Notes: generated from the sequence alone by a model not told the origin. A stretch of 64,000 nucleotides of DNA from Alviniconcha marisindica (GCA_018857735.1 JABMCL010001116.1:1-64000), one strand, 5' to 3'. Shown: positions 48,101 through 62,403, numbered from the stretch's first letter. Numbers and translations are program-made.

Positions 48101-49976
48101 GTTCGTATTACTTCCACTGGTCTAAGGTAATACCAGTTGCCAGTTTCTTCATGTTTGGGGGGGGGGGGGGGGGGGGTGGATGGATGTGTGTGTGCGTGTT
48201 TTCATTTGCTCTCTTCTAATAGTAAACAGTATTTAGGACTGAGTAGTCCTATATTATCGTCTTTAGGTCAGCAGTAATATAGTTATTTTGTAAGCGTTCA
48301 GAGCATCGCTGAGCGTACTGTCAATGCATGTACATTATTATTATTTACAGCGTGGTTGGTTTGTTCCGGACGGTTCTGGGCGGCAGAGCCTTGTGTTGAT
48401 CTTTCCACAGTCACATGTTGACAAACGGCTGTGCGATGTAGAATACGACTCTCCCAACACTTCTGTTACATCCTCCTTCATGTTCACATGTTCGTCTTCG
48501 ATGAAGCCCGAGACTTGAAACAATCGACAGATAAGTCTTTTCAGTTCTTTCATCGTTTGTCAGAGTTCAGGAGCTGTGTGAAAGTCGAGGTGGCCGTCCT
48601 GAGCTTTCCGTCCTGATGAGCCTTACGGTTTCTGTGGACGTAAAGCTACACTGAACCGTGCTTCGGCAATGGTCACAACTTGTCCCTAATATGTCAACCG
48701 ACATCCGAGGACGTGAAGCTCTACTTCATCATCATCATTCGCTTGAAAAAATGGGCTGTGCCCGTTTATTGCTCGGGGGAAAAACAACAACAACCACGAA
48801 TACGCAGAACTGCATATTGTTTCGGCATGTTACAATTAAAAGCGTTCACACGTCAACCTTTTTCTGTTTTGATCTCATAGCTATGCCATACCATTTTTGA
48901 CCATGCTGTAAAACAGAGCAATAACTACTATTTTGACATATTTCTACCCATCTCACAGCTTGATCTAAGTATGATTTGAGTCTGCTGCCGGCATTCGAAT
49001 GAATGTAGTTTGCTTTATTTGATTGCAGCTGAAAACTCTCGTCGTCAGTGTACGTGCACCATGGCGTATTTTGGCTTTGTTCCGAACCAGTCTTTCGTTC
49101 CGATGCTATGTTTTAGTTTGTGGGGAAAAAAAGGGATGAATGTTTTGTTCGGAATCTACCCGTCTTTGCTCTGTTGTGTGCTTTAGTGAGGAAGACGCAG
49201 CGGTCACACTTCAGGTTTTTCCCTCAACCTTCTGATTGGCTGACGTGGTCGGATGACTGGCAGCCCGAGTGTGTATGCTGAAGACACCCAGAGGTCACGA
49301 TAACAAATGTGCAGTGCAGTAAGTTCCCATTTTCCTGCCGTCTTGTGTATCACCGGAAGGATCGCGCCAGTTCAGTAAGATTCAATGGCTGCAGTGCAGA
49401 AAGAAAGATTCCTCTTTTTCCAGCCTTCGAAGTGGCTTATCCAAAGCTCCACACTGTTTCCAGACACATGCATGCGTCTCCCCAATGCCTTACCGGGGTA
49501 TATGTTCACATGATCTCTGTGAGAACGGCTTTCTGTTGTCATCTTTGATTTGAGTTCAATGTTTTATTATAAATGCATTAGGGTTTTCAGTTGTTTCACA
49601 ATGCATTACGCCGCAATGGGTTCAGTACATTTTTGTCATCAGTTCCACGTGACCATCCTGATGGGTACATCCCTCCGTTTCTTCACACTAAATTATGGCC
49701 ACATAATAATTCTGTTGCAAAGATCTGTTTTTCTTCAGTGTGTCACTGTGAATAAGGCCAAACGATAATACATATTGGCCAAAGTACATTATCTATTTGT
49801 CTGCAGTGTATGTCTGCAGTCTGCTTAGTCCATGTCCTTCTGGTTTTTGTTTGGACTGGTAACGGGAAGTGAATGGTATTCGACATCAGTCAAGTCACAC
49901 CATGTTCTTGGGGTGAACGGGGATAGTGTGTGTGCGTGTGCGTGCGTGCCTGTGTGTGTGTGTGTGTGTGTGTGTG

Positions 49977-50011
<35 letters not shown>

Positions 50012-53000
50012 GAGCGGGTAAAGAAGAAACGTGATACCGCATTCATTCCAACTGCTAACCTAGAAATAAAGAAGAAAAAAATGCTGTCCTAGAAATAAAC
50101 AAACGACTTATATACATCCAGTCTCTAAAAAGCATATATACACATGCGTCGCAAGAAATGTAGGATGAAGACTGGCAAATCTGATTAAGCGAAAAGGAAC
50201 AATGGAAGGGTACATATGAGAGAAAATCTTTGGAATATGCCGTCACGGAGAGCTGACGCCCACTCAACCGAAAAGGTCAATCCTGGCAACACACAATTCA
50301 CCAGGTCACACGTCACAGCCTGCCCTCCTTCACCGTTGATAGGTTTAACACACGTCAGCCTCCTTCACCGTTGATAAGTTTAACGCACGTCATTACATGA
50401 TGGAAGAGGAAAATGAAGATGAATGGACAGGAAGGCGACAAAGGAGAGAGGCCGAGTTCCTGTCAGTGAGCGAATCATGCAAAGCTACAATCCTACTTCC
50501 TCCCTCAGAGAGGGAGAGAAGACGTGGACAAGACAAAAACTGCACAGCCAGGCCACAGAGCAGGTCACGGGCGGGCACACACTGATGTAATGCAACAGCA
50601 GCCCGAACTCAGCACCAGGACCAGGCACAAACCCAAAGCGTCTACCACCCAAACTTAAAGCTTGCTGGAATCTAACGCGGCAGTAAGTATAGAATGAACA
50701 CGGTATCACTGGAGAGCAAAAAAGAAAAGACTGCTCGAGTAGAATGCGGATAGATGAAAACAAACCAACAAATAAAACACAGACATTATGCTTGTTCTTC
50801 TTCAGTCTTTATCTCTGGGCTAAAGTACATCCACAATAGAAAAGAACAATGGCGAAACCCCGCCCCAGGCCAAAAGGTTGGTGATTTATCCTGGCCCCAT
50901 ATGAAAGGAGCGGGGTTGGCGTGGGTGGGGTGGACGATCACTGATACAATCTGGCTCGCTCTGAGGGGGAGAGGTCACTGATGGATGTTTGCTCTGAGGG
51001 GGAGAGGTCACTGATGGATGTTTGCTCTGAGGGGGAGAGGTCACTGATGGATGTTTGCTCTGAGGGGGAGAGGTCACTGATGGATGTTTGCTCTGAGGGG
51101 GAGGGACCACTGGTAGAGGTTTGCTCTAAGGGGGAGGGGTCACTGGCAGAGGTTTGCTATACAGGGGAGGGTTACTGGTAGAGGTTTGCTATACAGGGGA
51201 GGGTTACTGGTAGAGGTTTGCTCTAAAGGTGAGGGTTACTGGTAGAGGTTTGCTCTAAAGGGGAGAGTTGCTGGTAGAGGTTTGCTCTAAAGGGGTGGGG
51301 TCACTGGCAGAGGTTTGCTCTAAAGGGGAGGGTTACTGGTAGAGGTTTGCTCTAAAGGGGAGGGTTACTGGTAGAGGTTTGCTCTAAAGGGGAGGGTTAC
51401 TGGTAGAGGTTTGCTATAAAGGGGAGGGTTACTGGTAGAGGTTTGCTCTAAAGGGGAGGGTTAGTGGTAGAGGTTTGCTATAAAGGGGAGGGTTACTGGT
51501 AGAGGTTTGCTCTAAAGGGGAGGGACCACTGGTAGAGGTTTGCTATTAGCTATAGAGGAAAGGGTTACGGGTAGAGGTTTGCTATAAAGGGGAGAGACCA
51601 CTGGTACAGGTTTGCTCTAAAGGGGAGGGTTACTAGCAGAGGTTAGCTATAAAGGGGAGGGACCACTGGTAGAGGTTTGCTCTGAATGGTACTGGTCACT
51701 GGCAGACGTGCGCTCTCAAGGGGAGGGGTCAAAGATGGGGGCTTGCTGTGAAAGAGGGGCCGTTGATAAATTGGTCAATGATGTAGGCATGCATGCCGTG
51801 AAAGGGGGAGGGGAGAATGGTGTAGGCGTTCTATGGGGGGTAGGGGGTGGGGGTGGGAGCTTGCTCTAAAAGGGAGGGTCCTGGGGGTCAGTGGCGGAAG
51901 TTTGCTCTAAAAGGGAGGGTCCTGGGGGTCTGTGGCGGAAGCTTACTCTAAACGGGGCCTAGGGGTCAGTGGCGGAAACTTGCTCTAAAACTGTAAAAGG
52001 GAGGGTCCTGGGGGTCAGTGGCGGAAGTTTGCTCTAAAAGGGTCCTGGGTGTCTGTGGCGGAAGTTTGCTCTAAAAGGGAGGGGCCTGGGGGTCAGTGGC
52101 GGAAGCATGCTCTGAAAGGGAGGGGGCCACTAATGGAGGTAAGCACTCTAAAGGGGGGGGGGGGGGGGGGGGCTTCACTAATAGAGGAGCCACTAATTGT
52201 GGGAAGGTGTGTGAGTCGGGGGGGGGGGGGGGGGGAGGGGGGGTCACAGTTGAAGGACTGCCATAAAATGGGGAGGGGCCAAAGATATAGGCATACTGTG
52301 GATGGGGTGGGGTTGGGGGCATGAAGTTGGAGGCCCGGCATGAAATGGGGAGGGGCCGAAGAAGCCGGGATCGGGTGGGGGTGGGGTTGGAGGCCCGGCA
52401 TGAAATGGGGAGGGGCCAGACGGAGGCCTGGCCGAAAGGAGTGGGGTCAGACACGACGGTACCCTCCGCGAAGAAAGCAGCCATTACCAAATGATGGGAC
52501 TTCCGTTGTTAGCACCAGAGCTTGATCATTCTCATGCAAACAAACAATAACAATACAACTTTGAAGAGGAAACCAAAAATTAGCAACAGCACTGCTGTTA
52601 GTTTATTAGCCCAGCTACCGGCATGTACACTAATGATTAAGACGAAAACCAGAAGTATCAAAACCTAACAAGAACTGAAGCAAGACCAAATGCTCGGGAG
52701 ACTCACATTCAAACAAAAACAACAACAAAATAAAATTAAAATTAAAATAGGGGCGGGGGGTGTGGGTGGGGGTGGGGGGGTGAGCAAACACTGATGGAGA
52801 TGACTGCCATAGAAAACGGCAAATACAACTCCTAAGAGTCCCTCCTAAACAGAACATTAAAGAAAAACGAAAATCACAGGGCTTTGGCTGGAGTAAAACT
52901 ATACCAGTTATTGCCCCAGAATCCTAACAGCAACTGTCATCTACATTATGAAATCATACATATATATAATATATATACTTTTCACATACATAGATGTTTT

Positions 53001-56000
53001 ATCAGGTGATTTTGTGGGTAAATCAGATCCAAATGTCATTTCTAAGTAATGACCTCAAGATCACCATCTCTTGTCTGTATATAATTTCTGATCAAGCACC
53101 AAAAGTAATGATTTCCCCCCCCCCTCTTCTTTTCAGTTTAAACACACAGCTTTGTCTGCCTTCACATAGTATTCACACATGGCATTGTACTAGACCAACC
53201 AACAGTTTGCTGACAAAAATTTAATCTTACTGATGCTGCAATGACACTGAGATTCAATTCCTGTCATATAACTGAGAAACTGGGAGGAACATGCAAAGCT
53301 CAACTGAGGTTATCATCATGAAAACTTTAAAAAAGAGATACTGTTACTCTCTAAGAAAAAGCCCCCCCCCCCCCCCCCACCTTATTTTTGAAAAGAGAGA
53401 GAGAGAAAAGCACAAATATCTCCCTTTAAATACAAGTTGGACTCGTGAAAACTTCTGCCCACTCTATTTTATGCACATCTCAATTAAGCCAAGTTTCACA
53501 TTGGTCGAATAAAAACCTAGAGAAATATAAAAACTGTGCATTTGTATGTGACACCTCTGGGATATAATCTCAAATTAGGCCAAAAATAGTACAACCCAGT
53601 ACAGTTCAGTAGAAGTTTTAATTAAGCAAAGGTTGAAAGATCTTGTGCATGTAGACAGATGAGAGAACTCAAAAGATAGTGCAGTGGCCTTTTCTCTCTC
53701 TCCCTCTTTTAAAGACAGAATACATGTTACCTATGTCCCTTGAACATAGCTAAAGTAAAAAACAGCTTTATATGCAAGACCTAGCCCAGGAATTAAAACC
53801 ATCATGCAGTTTGAACTGGATCTGAACAGAAACTGCCAAGATAAACGACTGTAAACATTTGCAGTTGCACTGCTGTGACCCTGAAATGTCATCTAAAATT
53901 GCAAAACATTGTGGGAACAAGTAAGGCCAGCGAGCGCTACATTCATGACTGTTTTGGCACCCATCTCAGTTACAGTGTCCAAGGGAACCACCACGCCAAA
54001 TCTTCCCCCATATCAGGCCACAGGAAGGTCTAACACTGCACAACCCTGATCTCTGATACAGTGTCCAAGGGAACCACCACGCCAAATCTTCCCCCATGTC
54101 AGGCCACAGGCAGGTCTAACACTGCACAACCCTGATCTCTGTTACAGCGTCCAAGGGAACCACCACGCCAAACTTCCCCCATGTCAGGCCACAGGCAGGT
54201 CTAACACTGCACAACACTGATCTCAGTTACAGCGTCCAAGGGAACCACCATGCCAAAGACTTTCCCATGTCAGGTTGAAAACTACACGATACTGATGTCA
54301 GTTACAGGGTCCAAGAGAATCACCATGCCAAAGACTTTCCCATGTCATGTTGAAAACTACACGATACTGATGTCAGTTACAGCGTCCAAGAGAATCACCA
54401 TGCCAAAGACTTTCCCATGTCATGTTGAAAACTACACGATACTGATGTCAGTTACAACGTCCAAGAGAATCACCATGCCAAATATTTTCCCATGTCAGGT
54501 TTAACACTGCATGACACTGACCTCAGTTAAACTTACAGTGTCCAAAAGAACCATTATGCCAAAGCTTTTTCCCCATGTCAGGCCACAGGCTGGTCTAACA
54601 CTGATCACTAGATAGACCCACACTTTTTTTATGTGAGTAAAAAATCTGTAAATGTTGAAAGATATAAATTACAATAAATTACAATATGGCCAGATCCACA
54701 CATGATTTCAATGGAGAAAAAAAAGAGTGTGTGTGTGGTATGTGTGTGTGTAAGTTCACTGTGTTCAAATAATATACAAGCAGGATAAAACTGGCTTCTG
54801 TCTTGTGCACAGGTGATTGCACAAAGATAATCAATACATATTATCATCAGCTTCCATTAGTGGTAGGGCATTGATATTGGCAGCTCTGTGTTCACGCATG
54901 TCCCACCGGTTGTTGGCAGTCACCGTGACCAAATACATACAACAATCATTTATACAGTACAATCAACAATATTCAGAACTAGGACAAACACTGGACTGGG
55001 AGGGGAGGGGGTAGTCAAAGATCAACTAAACAAAACAAAAAAGACACAAGCCTGTTCCTAGCCATCATACCCATGAGGCCCAACAGTTGAGTGCAATCCG
55101 TATTTCCAATCGCTCTGTGTCAGAATTCAGATCCACTCTACCAATGGGTAAATGCTCCCAAAGCTTTTCTCTTGTTCTGTATGAAAGCCAACCCCTGCTC
55201 GCAACAATACCCAGGTTCAGTGATCACTGACATTTGCCATATGGTCTGGAGAGACAGTTAAATCATATAAATAATCCATTGATTAAACACACAACATTTA
55301 ACTTGCACACTGCGGACATGACATGTATAAAAGCTGTTGTGTTGGTCAGTGATCTCCAGAACATGATGTACAACCTGAAATGTTCTGCAAACATAAGAAA
55401 AAGCTCAACAGGCCAGCTAGCTAATGAACTGCACAAACTGGAGCATGGATCTCTCCTCAAGGCTTCCTCAGTCACAGCATATGCCAGCAAACACTGCGGC
55501 ATATGAGCACACCCACGCCTTCATGCATCAACACCCACATGCATATGCACGCACTCTCTTTCTCCCTCCATTCACATGCATTCTCTCACTCCACAATAAT
55601 GTAGTCACCCCGGTCATTGAAGGACTGACTCTGCAATCCCTCAGAGCCCACACTTTCTACACTGAGATGTCGAGATTCACGGTCCATAAAATGAGACAGT
55701 TTCCAAAACGGTACCATACTAGTGATAGTATCCACAACAACCATACCAAATGGAGGATTTCTGCTGGAGAAGCAAACACAGCCATTAGTGGCTGGCCCCA
55801 GAGGGAAACACGCTGATCTGTGCTGGATAAAAAATTTACTTCTTGTGGATGCACAGCCACCATTCCTTGTGGATATTCCAACAGCAACCCTCTACACCTA
55901 GGTCCATGACCTCTTGGCCTTGGCCACTCAATTTCCAAATGAGCAAGACTGGCAGACTGGATGAACATAACACTGACTATGCTAACCAGGGATTTGTGAT

Positions 56001-59000
56001 GTAAGTAAAGTGGGATGAGCAAATAATCCAGCATAGCAAAATCAACAGATATCCATAATGGTACTACACTACAATTACAGCAGAAACCATCACATGCACT
56101 GCTAGAATTGAGTAATGCCAGCTCCTGTGGCAGCTGCATCTTCATCAGGGAAGGAAACCAAATTTCTCACAAGGGTCTAACCAACTGCTAAACAAAACCC
56201 ATGTGTGCACTAAACATTTGGTGTTGTCAAGTTGATAAACCCTATGAAGACCACCCAATGCAGCGCTGGTTACTCAGCAGACCGTAAACTACATCATACT
56301 TCAACATACACCACGCCAGCTTCCTGCAGTGTAATGCCAGTCAACACAGGTGCAAAAACAAAACACAAAACACAACAACTCTGAAATATTAAAGCTTGAG
56401 CAGTGGCTTAATAAAATACTGTTCCACAACAAAGCATTCTAAATGCAAACAAACACTATGTAATCTACAAACGTGACTAGAAATCAAAAGGGAAGCTTTG
56501 AGCTGAAACGAAGAACAGCCACCATCTCTATTCATAAACAAGCCATGAAGTGTACCAATCCTCCATAAATGCATACGCCCAAATAAACAGAAACAAAAAA
56601 GTGAACAATAGTACAAACAGCGACATTTCAGCAAGCAGGTATCTGAACCAGAACCTCTTGTTGTAGGCAAAGGCAGCCAGCACAGCCAGGAGCCATGACA
56701 CGCCTACTTTAGACGATAATTTCTCGCTGACACCAAACGCCTGCAAGCCATGACAATGCCTTACGCTGCAGCAAAGCAATGAGGAGAGCAAGAGTAAGTG
56801 TTACTTTGTCTAACTCATTGGCATTTTACTGTCCAGCGCTCTAAAACATGGGGGCAGAAAAAGAACAACACACTGTACAGCACACACTTACTATCTCCAT
56901 CCCAAACAGTTGACCAACACTATGTACAGAACCTGTTACATACTTATAAACATGGAAGCAAAAGCACTGAACGTTTTGTTTTCAGAAGCTGATGCTTTTA
57001 AATGCAAGGGTAGCAATGGCGGCTGAAAGTAACACTTCACCGCTGGATGGTTTAACTTTATACTTTGAACTCAAAGCTTTCTCTCTCTCCTGGCAGAACA
57101 CTCAAGCGTGCCTGCCCACACACACACAAACATCCACGCAGGGACACACACAGAAATGATGGGCTGGGGCTTAGGATATAATGTAAAACATGATTTGTGG
57201 CAAGTGGGAAGCAGAAGTTAAAAATCTAGGACTAAACTGGACAGTGGACAAGTGATCACAAGCAGTCAATAAATGAAACCTCACTGCAACTTATTCAGTG
57301 GCAGCCCAAACACAATTACTGCTCATAATGTTAGAGACACGAAACAAATCCTTGTCAGATGAAGCTGAGAAAAGAATCACAACCCACTTTTCTTTCCACT
57401 GATTCAGGCTACACAAACAATACAAATGAAAATAAAAGTATATTAACAATTTTAATTAAAAGCAAAATGTGCTGGCTCAGTTTTTGCTTCTATTGTTCTA
57501 AACTGTTCTGCCTAATTTTTGTTTATTGTTTTCTGAATGTTCTTGTGTACAGTAACTGCATGTAGTTTGGGCCACGGCACCTAAGCTGGCAGACTGTTTT
57601 GTTCTGTCCTCTTAAAAAGCATAATTTTCTTTAAAACCTTCCTGTTTTCAAGTTTTATGCCTCCAGTTTCACCCAAAATCCTTCTCAGCCAACTCTGAAA
57701 TGTCAAATTTTGCAGCAAGGATAGTTCACAAAGCTTGCAAGCAAGTACATGTCAATCCCTTCTTCAAAAACTCCACTGGCTACCAACAAGCTCAGGAACT
57801 TAATACAAAATTTCAACTTTGTGCTACAATTTTATCACCCTGTTTGTCTCTCTGAATTGTTTACCATTTCTACTGTCCACCCAGGCAAATTTCTACTGTC
57901 CACCCAGGCAACTTAACTATATGTCAGACATGATAACATTTTGTATTCCTATGAAGAACAAAAACAACATCCTTTGGAGAATTTTTTTTCTTCTTATACA
58001 TGCCCTTAACTGTGGATTTCATTAGCATATGATGTTCATTACTCATCTTTCACAAAATACAATTAAATAACCCCCCTAGTGTGTGATGCCAGTAAGTTAG
58101 TTTTGAAAATGTGATGGCTGCATGAAAAAGAATGCAGGGATAATTTTGAAAACAAACAGCTTTCATTATTATTAAACACACAATTTGAGTGAAATTTGTG
58201 TATGTGTGTGTGTATTCTTTAAAGCAATGTTTGACATCCACTCAACTTTGCACAAAAAATATCCCCGAAACATGTAACTGTAACTCCTGAAGAACATCTG
58301 CAGTCAGTCATCAATCTCTGTGATATTTGGCACACTTCCAGTCCCAAAAACATTAACTGTCAAAAACAGAAGACAGCCGATTACCGTCTACCTCAGGACC
58401 ATGGATCAAGTAGCTGATTAAGGTGGATGGTCCCTGGATTTTGGACCGGATTGGCTGTACCACACAATTCCTGCACTGGGAACCAAGTGATTCATCACAT
58501 TACTGGAAAAATCCAGTTGCCATTCAAAAATGAGTTAAACAGTGTCCAAGAAAAGGCCAATCGTAAGGTCAGAAACCATCAGTTATCTCCTTTGTAAGCA
58601 TGACTGGGGCCTCCATCACTGTGTTCACATTACTACATGACTGGGGCCTCCATCACTGTGTCCACATGACCAGGGCCTCCATCACTGTGTCCACATTGCT
58701 ACATGACTAGGGCCTCCATCACTGTGTCCACATTATTACATGATGGGGCCTCCATCACTGTGTCCACATTACTACATGACCGGGGTCTCCAACACTGTGT
58801 CCACTTGACCGGGGCCTCCATCACCATGTCCACATTACTACATGATGGGGTCTCCAACACTGTGTCCACTTGACTGGGGCCTCCATCACCATGTCCACAT
58901 TGCTACATGACCAGGGTCTCCATCATTGTGCCCACATTGCTACGTGACTGGGACCTCCATCACTGTGTCCACATTACCACATGACTGGGGCCTCCATCAT

Positions 59001-62000
59001 GGTCTCCACATTACTACATGATGGGGCCTCCATCACTGTGTCCACATTACTACATGATGGGGCCGCCATCACTGTGTCCACATTATTACATGTTGGGGCC
59101 TCCATCACTGTCCACATGACTGGGGCCTTCATCACTGTGTCCACATTACTACATGATGGGGCCTCCATCTATGTCCACATTACTACATGATGGGGCCTCC
59201 ATCTATGTCCACATTACTACATGATGGGGCCTTCATCACTGTGTCCACTTGACTGGGGCCTCCATCAATGTGCCCACATTACTACATGATGGGGCCTCCA
59301 TCACCATGTCCACATCACTACATGACTGGGGCCTCCATCACCATGTCCACATGACCAGGGCCTCCTTCACTGTGCCCACATTACTACATGATGGGGCCTC
59401 CATCATTGTGCCTACACGACTGGGGCCTCCATCACTGTGTCCACATTACTACATGACTGGGGCCTCCATCACTGTGTCCACATTACTACATGATGGGGCC
59501 TCCATCACTGTGTCCACATCGCTGCTTGACTGGGGCCTCCATCACTGTGTCTACATTACTACATGACTGGGCCTCTATCACTGTGTCCACATCGCTACTT
59601 GACTGGGGCCTCCATCACCATGTCCACACGACTGGGGCTTCCATCACTGTGTCCGCTTGACTGGGGCCTCCATCACCATGTCCACCCCAGTACATGCCCA
59701 GGGCCTCTTACTGAGGACTGTGCATTAAGCAGCTGCCATGTACTCATAACTGCACTGCACTAGCAAGCGGATTGAACTTAAAAACAGATTTCCACTAAAA
59801 ACAAATCAGCATACCCTTTCAAGGACTGTTTAAACTCAAAGTATTGACACTTACAATGAAACACACCCTTTCTTGTGCAACTGCACTCCAAAGAAGACTG
59901 GCACTGAAAACCACACACATTCTATCTTCTGCTTTGTTTTGCATCCCATGTACAGTTAAATGAGCTATCTTTAAGATCCTTATACAAATTAAAAGAAAGA
60001 TCATACTTATTTTCTGAGTCACTTGGTGTTATTCAGTAAGTGTTCCATGTTACCATTCTTTTTCTGGCTGCTTAAAGTCTGACAGATACCAATAAAGTAG
60101 TTTAGACAGACACTGACAAGCCAGCTTAGACACTGACAAACCATCCTAGACATGCTGATAAACCAGCTTAGACAGAGGCCGACAAGCCAGCTTATACAGA
60201 CTGATAAACCAGCTTAGACAGATGTCGACAAGCCAGCTTAGATGGATGCTGAAAAGCCAGCTTAGGCAAGATGCTGACAAACCAGCTTATACAGATGCTA
60301 AGCCAGCTTAAACAGACTGACATCAGCTTAGACAGATACTTCTAAGATAGTTTAAGACAGATACAGATAAACCATCTTAGACAGTTGCTGATAAGCTGGC
60401 TGAGATAAAAGCTGAGAAGCTAGCTTACACAGATACCGATAAGCTAGCTTAGACTGACATTAATAATAAAACCTCAACACAAGTGGACCTACAGTAAACA
60501 CCCCATCCTACAAAACCACCACAGAAAGAATCATTAAAAGAGGGCAGAGTTTCTAACCTACAGAATATTGAAATTTTGAATCAATATTTCAACTCTGAAC
60601 CAGATAAATAAAGTAAGTATGGGTTTGGTGACTCTCCCACACACTGCCTCCCCCTGTCAAAGCTGAAACAGCTCCAGTACATGCACTCACTCTCCACTAG
60701 CATACAACACAAAATCCACTGATGTAAGAGCAAATTCCATGTATAATCAGACAACTCAAAAAAGAAGACAAACTCCATTCAAAACCTGGCTATACAAGAG
60801 GCAATCATTCCAGCCCTTTGATTCTCAACACTCAAGATTAAAAGACAGCAGACTATAAATATAATACAACTGCCACAATATATTTTTTTTAAAGACAAAA
60901 AAGTTGGTCTGTCACAATACAACTGTCGCAAAAGATGGTGGTTCACAGTTCAACTGTTGTAAAAGATGGTAGGCAGTAAAACAAGTCATAAAAAGTAGGG
61001 GAGAGTGATGAAAGGGAATTTACAGGTTCTGGCACTGTTCCTCAACTGTGGACAAGGTAGCCTGAAGGGTTTCTTATAACGCAGGAAGATGGCAGCAAAG
61101 TGTAGATCAAAGAGGAAGCAGTCCCAGTCAAGATTCCAACCTGTACTGCAAAACCTAACGCCTAGCTGTGTTTGAAATCTCCAGCAGTCCAACTCTTGAG
61201 GTCAGGGATGGCAGAGCAAGAAGTAGGTCTATGTACAAGATCAAGGGCTCATGCTGTCAACCACACCAGTGACCAACAAAAAAGCATGGAGGGAATATAA
61301 ATCTAATGTGCCTATGCATTTTTTTTAATTGCTTCTTGCACATCTGTTTATTAACATAAAGTCAGTAACCAATTAACATACTGCAACTGAAAATTCAAGT
61401 TTTGAGAAACAAAACAAAAATTAGACCCAAAGATTTAAAAAAAAACACCTTTTATGTGTTTGGACCTTGTTTCAGAACACGAGCAGTCTGAGTCATTCTA
61501 GTCTCAGATTAATGTTTTTAAAGCAAAAACTGGGTTTTTAAAATTCAGCAAAACATCATCGTTTTTTTTACATCAAGATTTTTTCTGGTTCATGAATGTT
61601 GTGATGAATGTTATTTGCAAAATATATGTCAATAGCAGCTGCTGTTTGTCTGATTTTTATATAAGCCTGTCTATTGTATGTTTTCTTGTGTCCTAACTGC
61701 TCCAGTTTACAACAGTGATGTGCAATCTGATTAAAATGAATCTGGGTGTAAACAAGCTTAGCACCATGCTACATTCCCCATGCAATGTTATTTGTCACCT
61801 GGTGATCAAGTTGTACTGTACTGTGTTGGATTTACTTTAGCTATGCTTTTAGAAAAGAGCGAAGACATCTACTTCTCAGGCTCTAAACACTCCAGATATT
61901 TCCACTTTTAGATGGCAAGCATTCAGATACTCAAGCTTTTAGATGTAAGCACAGCAGGGACTGTGACAGAATTCCACACATCACGTCATACACAGCCAAA

Positions 62001-62403
62001 CAATATCCAAAATCTACACCCTGAAAATCAAATATGCAGAGCCGCTCAGTCCACACTGAAACATACAGGTATGTTTACAAGTCTGCGTTTCGTGCAAATC
62101 TTGTACAACTTGATGCTGAAGCAATCAAATAATATCATACTCTACACGTTCAGTATTGTAGATGGCAGCACGGTAACTGTACCTATCTGAGAGGCTGCGA
62201 TGCACAGGTTTGGTTGGCGACGTCTTGGCGTTGACTGCCGCAGGACCAAAGTAGGCACCCTGACCCGCCGCAACAGGGGAACCTGGCAATGAGGACATTT
62301 CTTCATCCTCGCCGATTGCCGTCTCGACCAGCGAGGGCTCCAGTTCCACAGGAGACATGACTTTGGCTTGTAGCAGATAGATGTAAGTCTTGAACCGTTT
62401 CAG
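42115..62403 (-). CDS. Unidentified gene, last two coding exons (5' part off window)
   Basis: Two minus-strand exons, 62,183-62,403 and 42,115-42,175, are phase-compatible (first ends in phase 2, second begins with the third codon base) and give a 93-residue C-terminus. It starts LKRFKTYIYLLQAKVMSPVE, continues through an acidic stretch and a Ser/Pro region (SPTKPVHRSLSD) and ends SPEEDLVSEQTEDTYM. The basic-aromatic start followed by an acidic, Ser-rich tail suggests a cytoplasmic, probably disordered C-terminus. I do not recognise the family. The intron is 20 kb, and the hydrophobic frame at 56.5 kb inside it does not fit the phases. The upstream acceptor region is itself a splice-junction satellite, which supports the first exon being genuine. 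What lies 5' is beyond the right edge. Confidence 0.6.
43700..44160. repeat. Two neighbouring tandem arrays
   Basis: 43,740-43,975: longer units with GCTGGTTATGTTGGCCTATT. 44,010-44,155: 31-bp units GTGCCTACTGAATGAACAGG then GAGAGTGAACA, five copies. Confidence 0.85.
44160..45736. other. Intronic, no gene seen
   Basis: A/T-rich sequence. Plus-strand frame 44,147-44,542 has no family resemblance. Confidence 0.4.
46127..46525. repeat. Dispersed repeat B, copy 2 (intron of the unidentified gene)
   Basis: Same orientation as the RPS14-intron copy. It is less decayed at the 5' side, where a 150-codon plus-strand open frame (45,737-46,189) runs into it; that frame matches no family I know. Confidence 0.75.
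46880..47215. repeat. 52-bp tandem array
   Basis: Unit GTTTGAGCCACTGTCCACAG, ATGTGTAATTCACACACAAC and TCACTTGTTTCC, about six copies, drifting rightward. Confidence 0.9.
47216..50960. other. Intronic, no gene seen
   Basis: No convincing exon on either strand. GT/GA microsatellite at 49,925-50,005 and a G run at 48,158-48,176. Confidence 0.4.
50965..52130. repeat. 32/33-bp G-rich tandem array
   Basis: Starts with exact 33-bp units TCACTGATGGATGTTTGCTC and TGAGGGGGAGAGG, then 32-bp TTACTGGTAGAGGTTTGCTC and TAAAGGGGAGGG, then 40-60 bp variants with GTCAGTGGCGGAAG. About 33 units. G-rich low-complexity tails continue to about 52,440. Confidence 0.9.
53960..54600. repeat. 73-80 bp tandem array
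   Basis: Eight units of CAGTGTCCAAGGGAACCACC followed by ATGCCAAA..TTCCCCCATGTCAG and a variable end; the last four are 73 bp and nearly identical. Confidence 0.88.
55657..56145 (-). other. 162-codon open frame of unknown meaning
   Basis: Starts MKMQLPQELALLNSSS and ends TVNLDISV; hydrophobic in places. No family recognised, no splice or polyadenylation context. The opposite strand is also open for about 130 codons. More likely a repeat remnant than a gene. Confidence 0.15.
56528..56740 (-). other. Hydrophobic open frame after a good acceptor (possible exon)
   Basis: After GGCTTGCAG the minus strand is open for 70 codons to a TAG. It contains two membrane-type helices separated by a short basic-aromatic loop: VGVSWLLAVLAAFAYNKRFW and MSLFVLLFTFLFLFIWAYAF. 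This looks like a membrane hairpin. No matching upstream exon was found, and its phase (0) does not fit the exon at 62 kb. Could be a separate gene's exon or a chance frame. Confidence 0.3.
58600..59700. repeat. About 36-bp tandem array
   Basis: Unit TACTACATGATGGGGCCTCC and ATCACTGTGTCCACAT with CTG and CCGG variants, about 30 copies. Confidence 0.9.
60085..60455. repeat. About 24-bp imperfect tandem array
   Basis: Variants of AGCTTAGACAGATGCTGACA and AGCC, about 15 copies. Confidence 0.8.
62183..62403 (-). CDS. Unidentified gene, penultimate exon
   Basis: Acceptor TTATTTCCCCAG, donor GATAG|GTACAG. Fully open over 221 bases with balanced composition, including SLVETAIGEDEEMSSLPGSP and the basic-Ser motif KPVHRSLSD (a possible phosphorylation or 14-3-3 type site, inference). 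Confidence 0.65.

Larger units (their letters stand above)
54610..58600. other. Intronic, two weak open frames only
   Basis: Apart from the hydrophobic frame at 56.53-56.74 kb and the frame at 55.66-56.15 kb, no feature was recognised. Confidence 0.4.
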
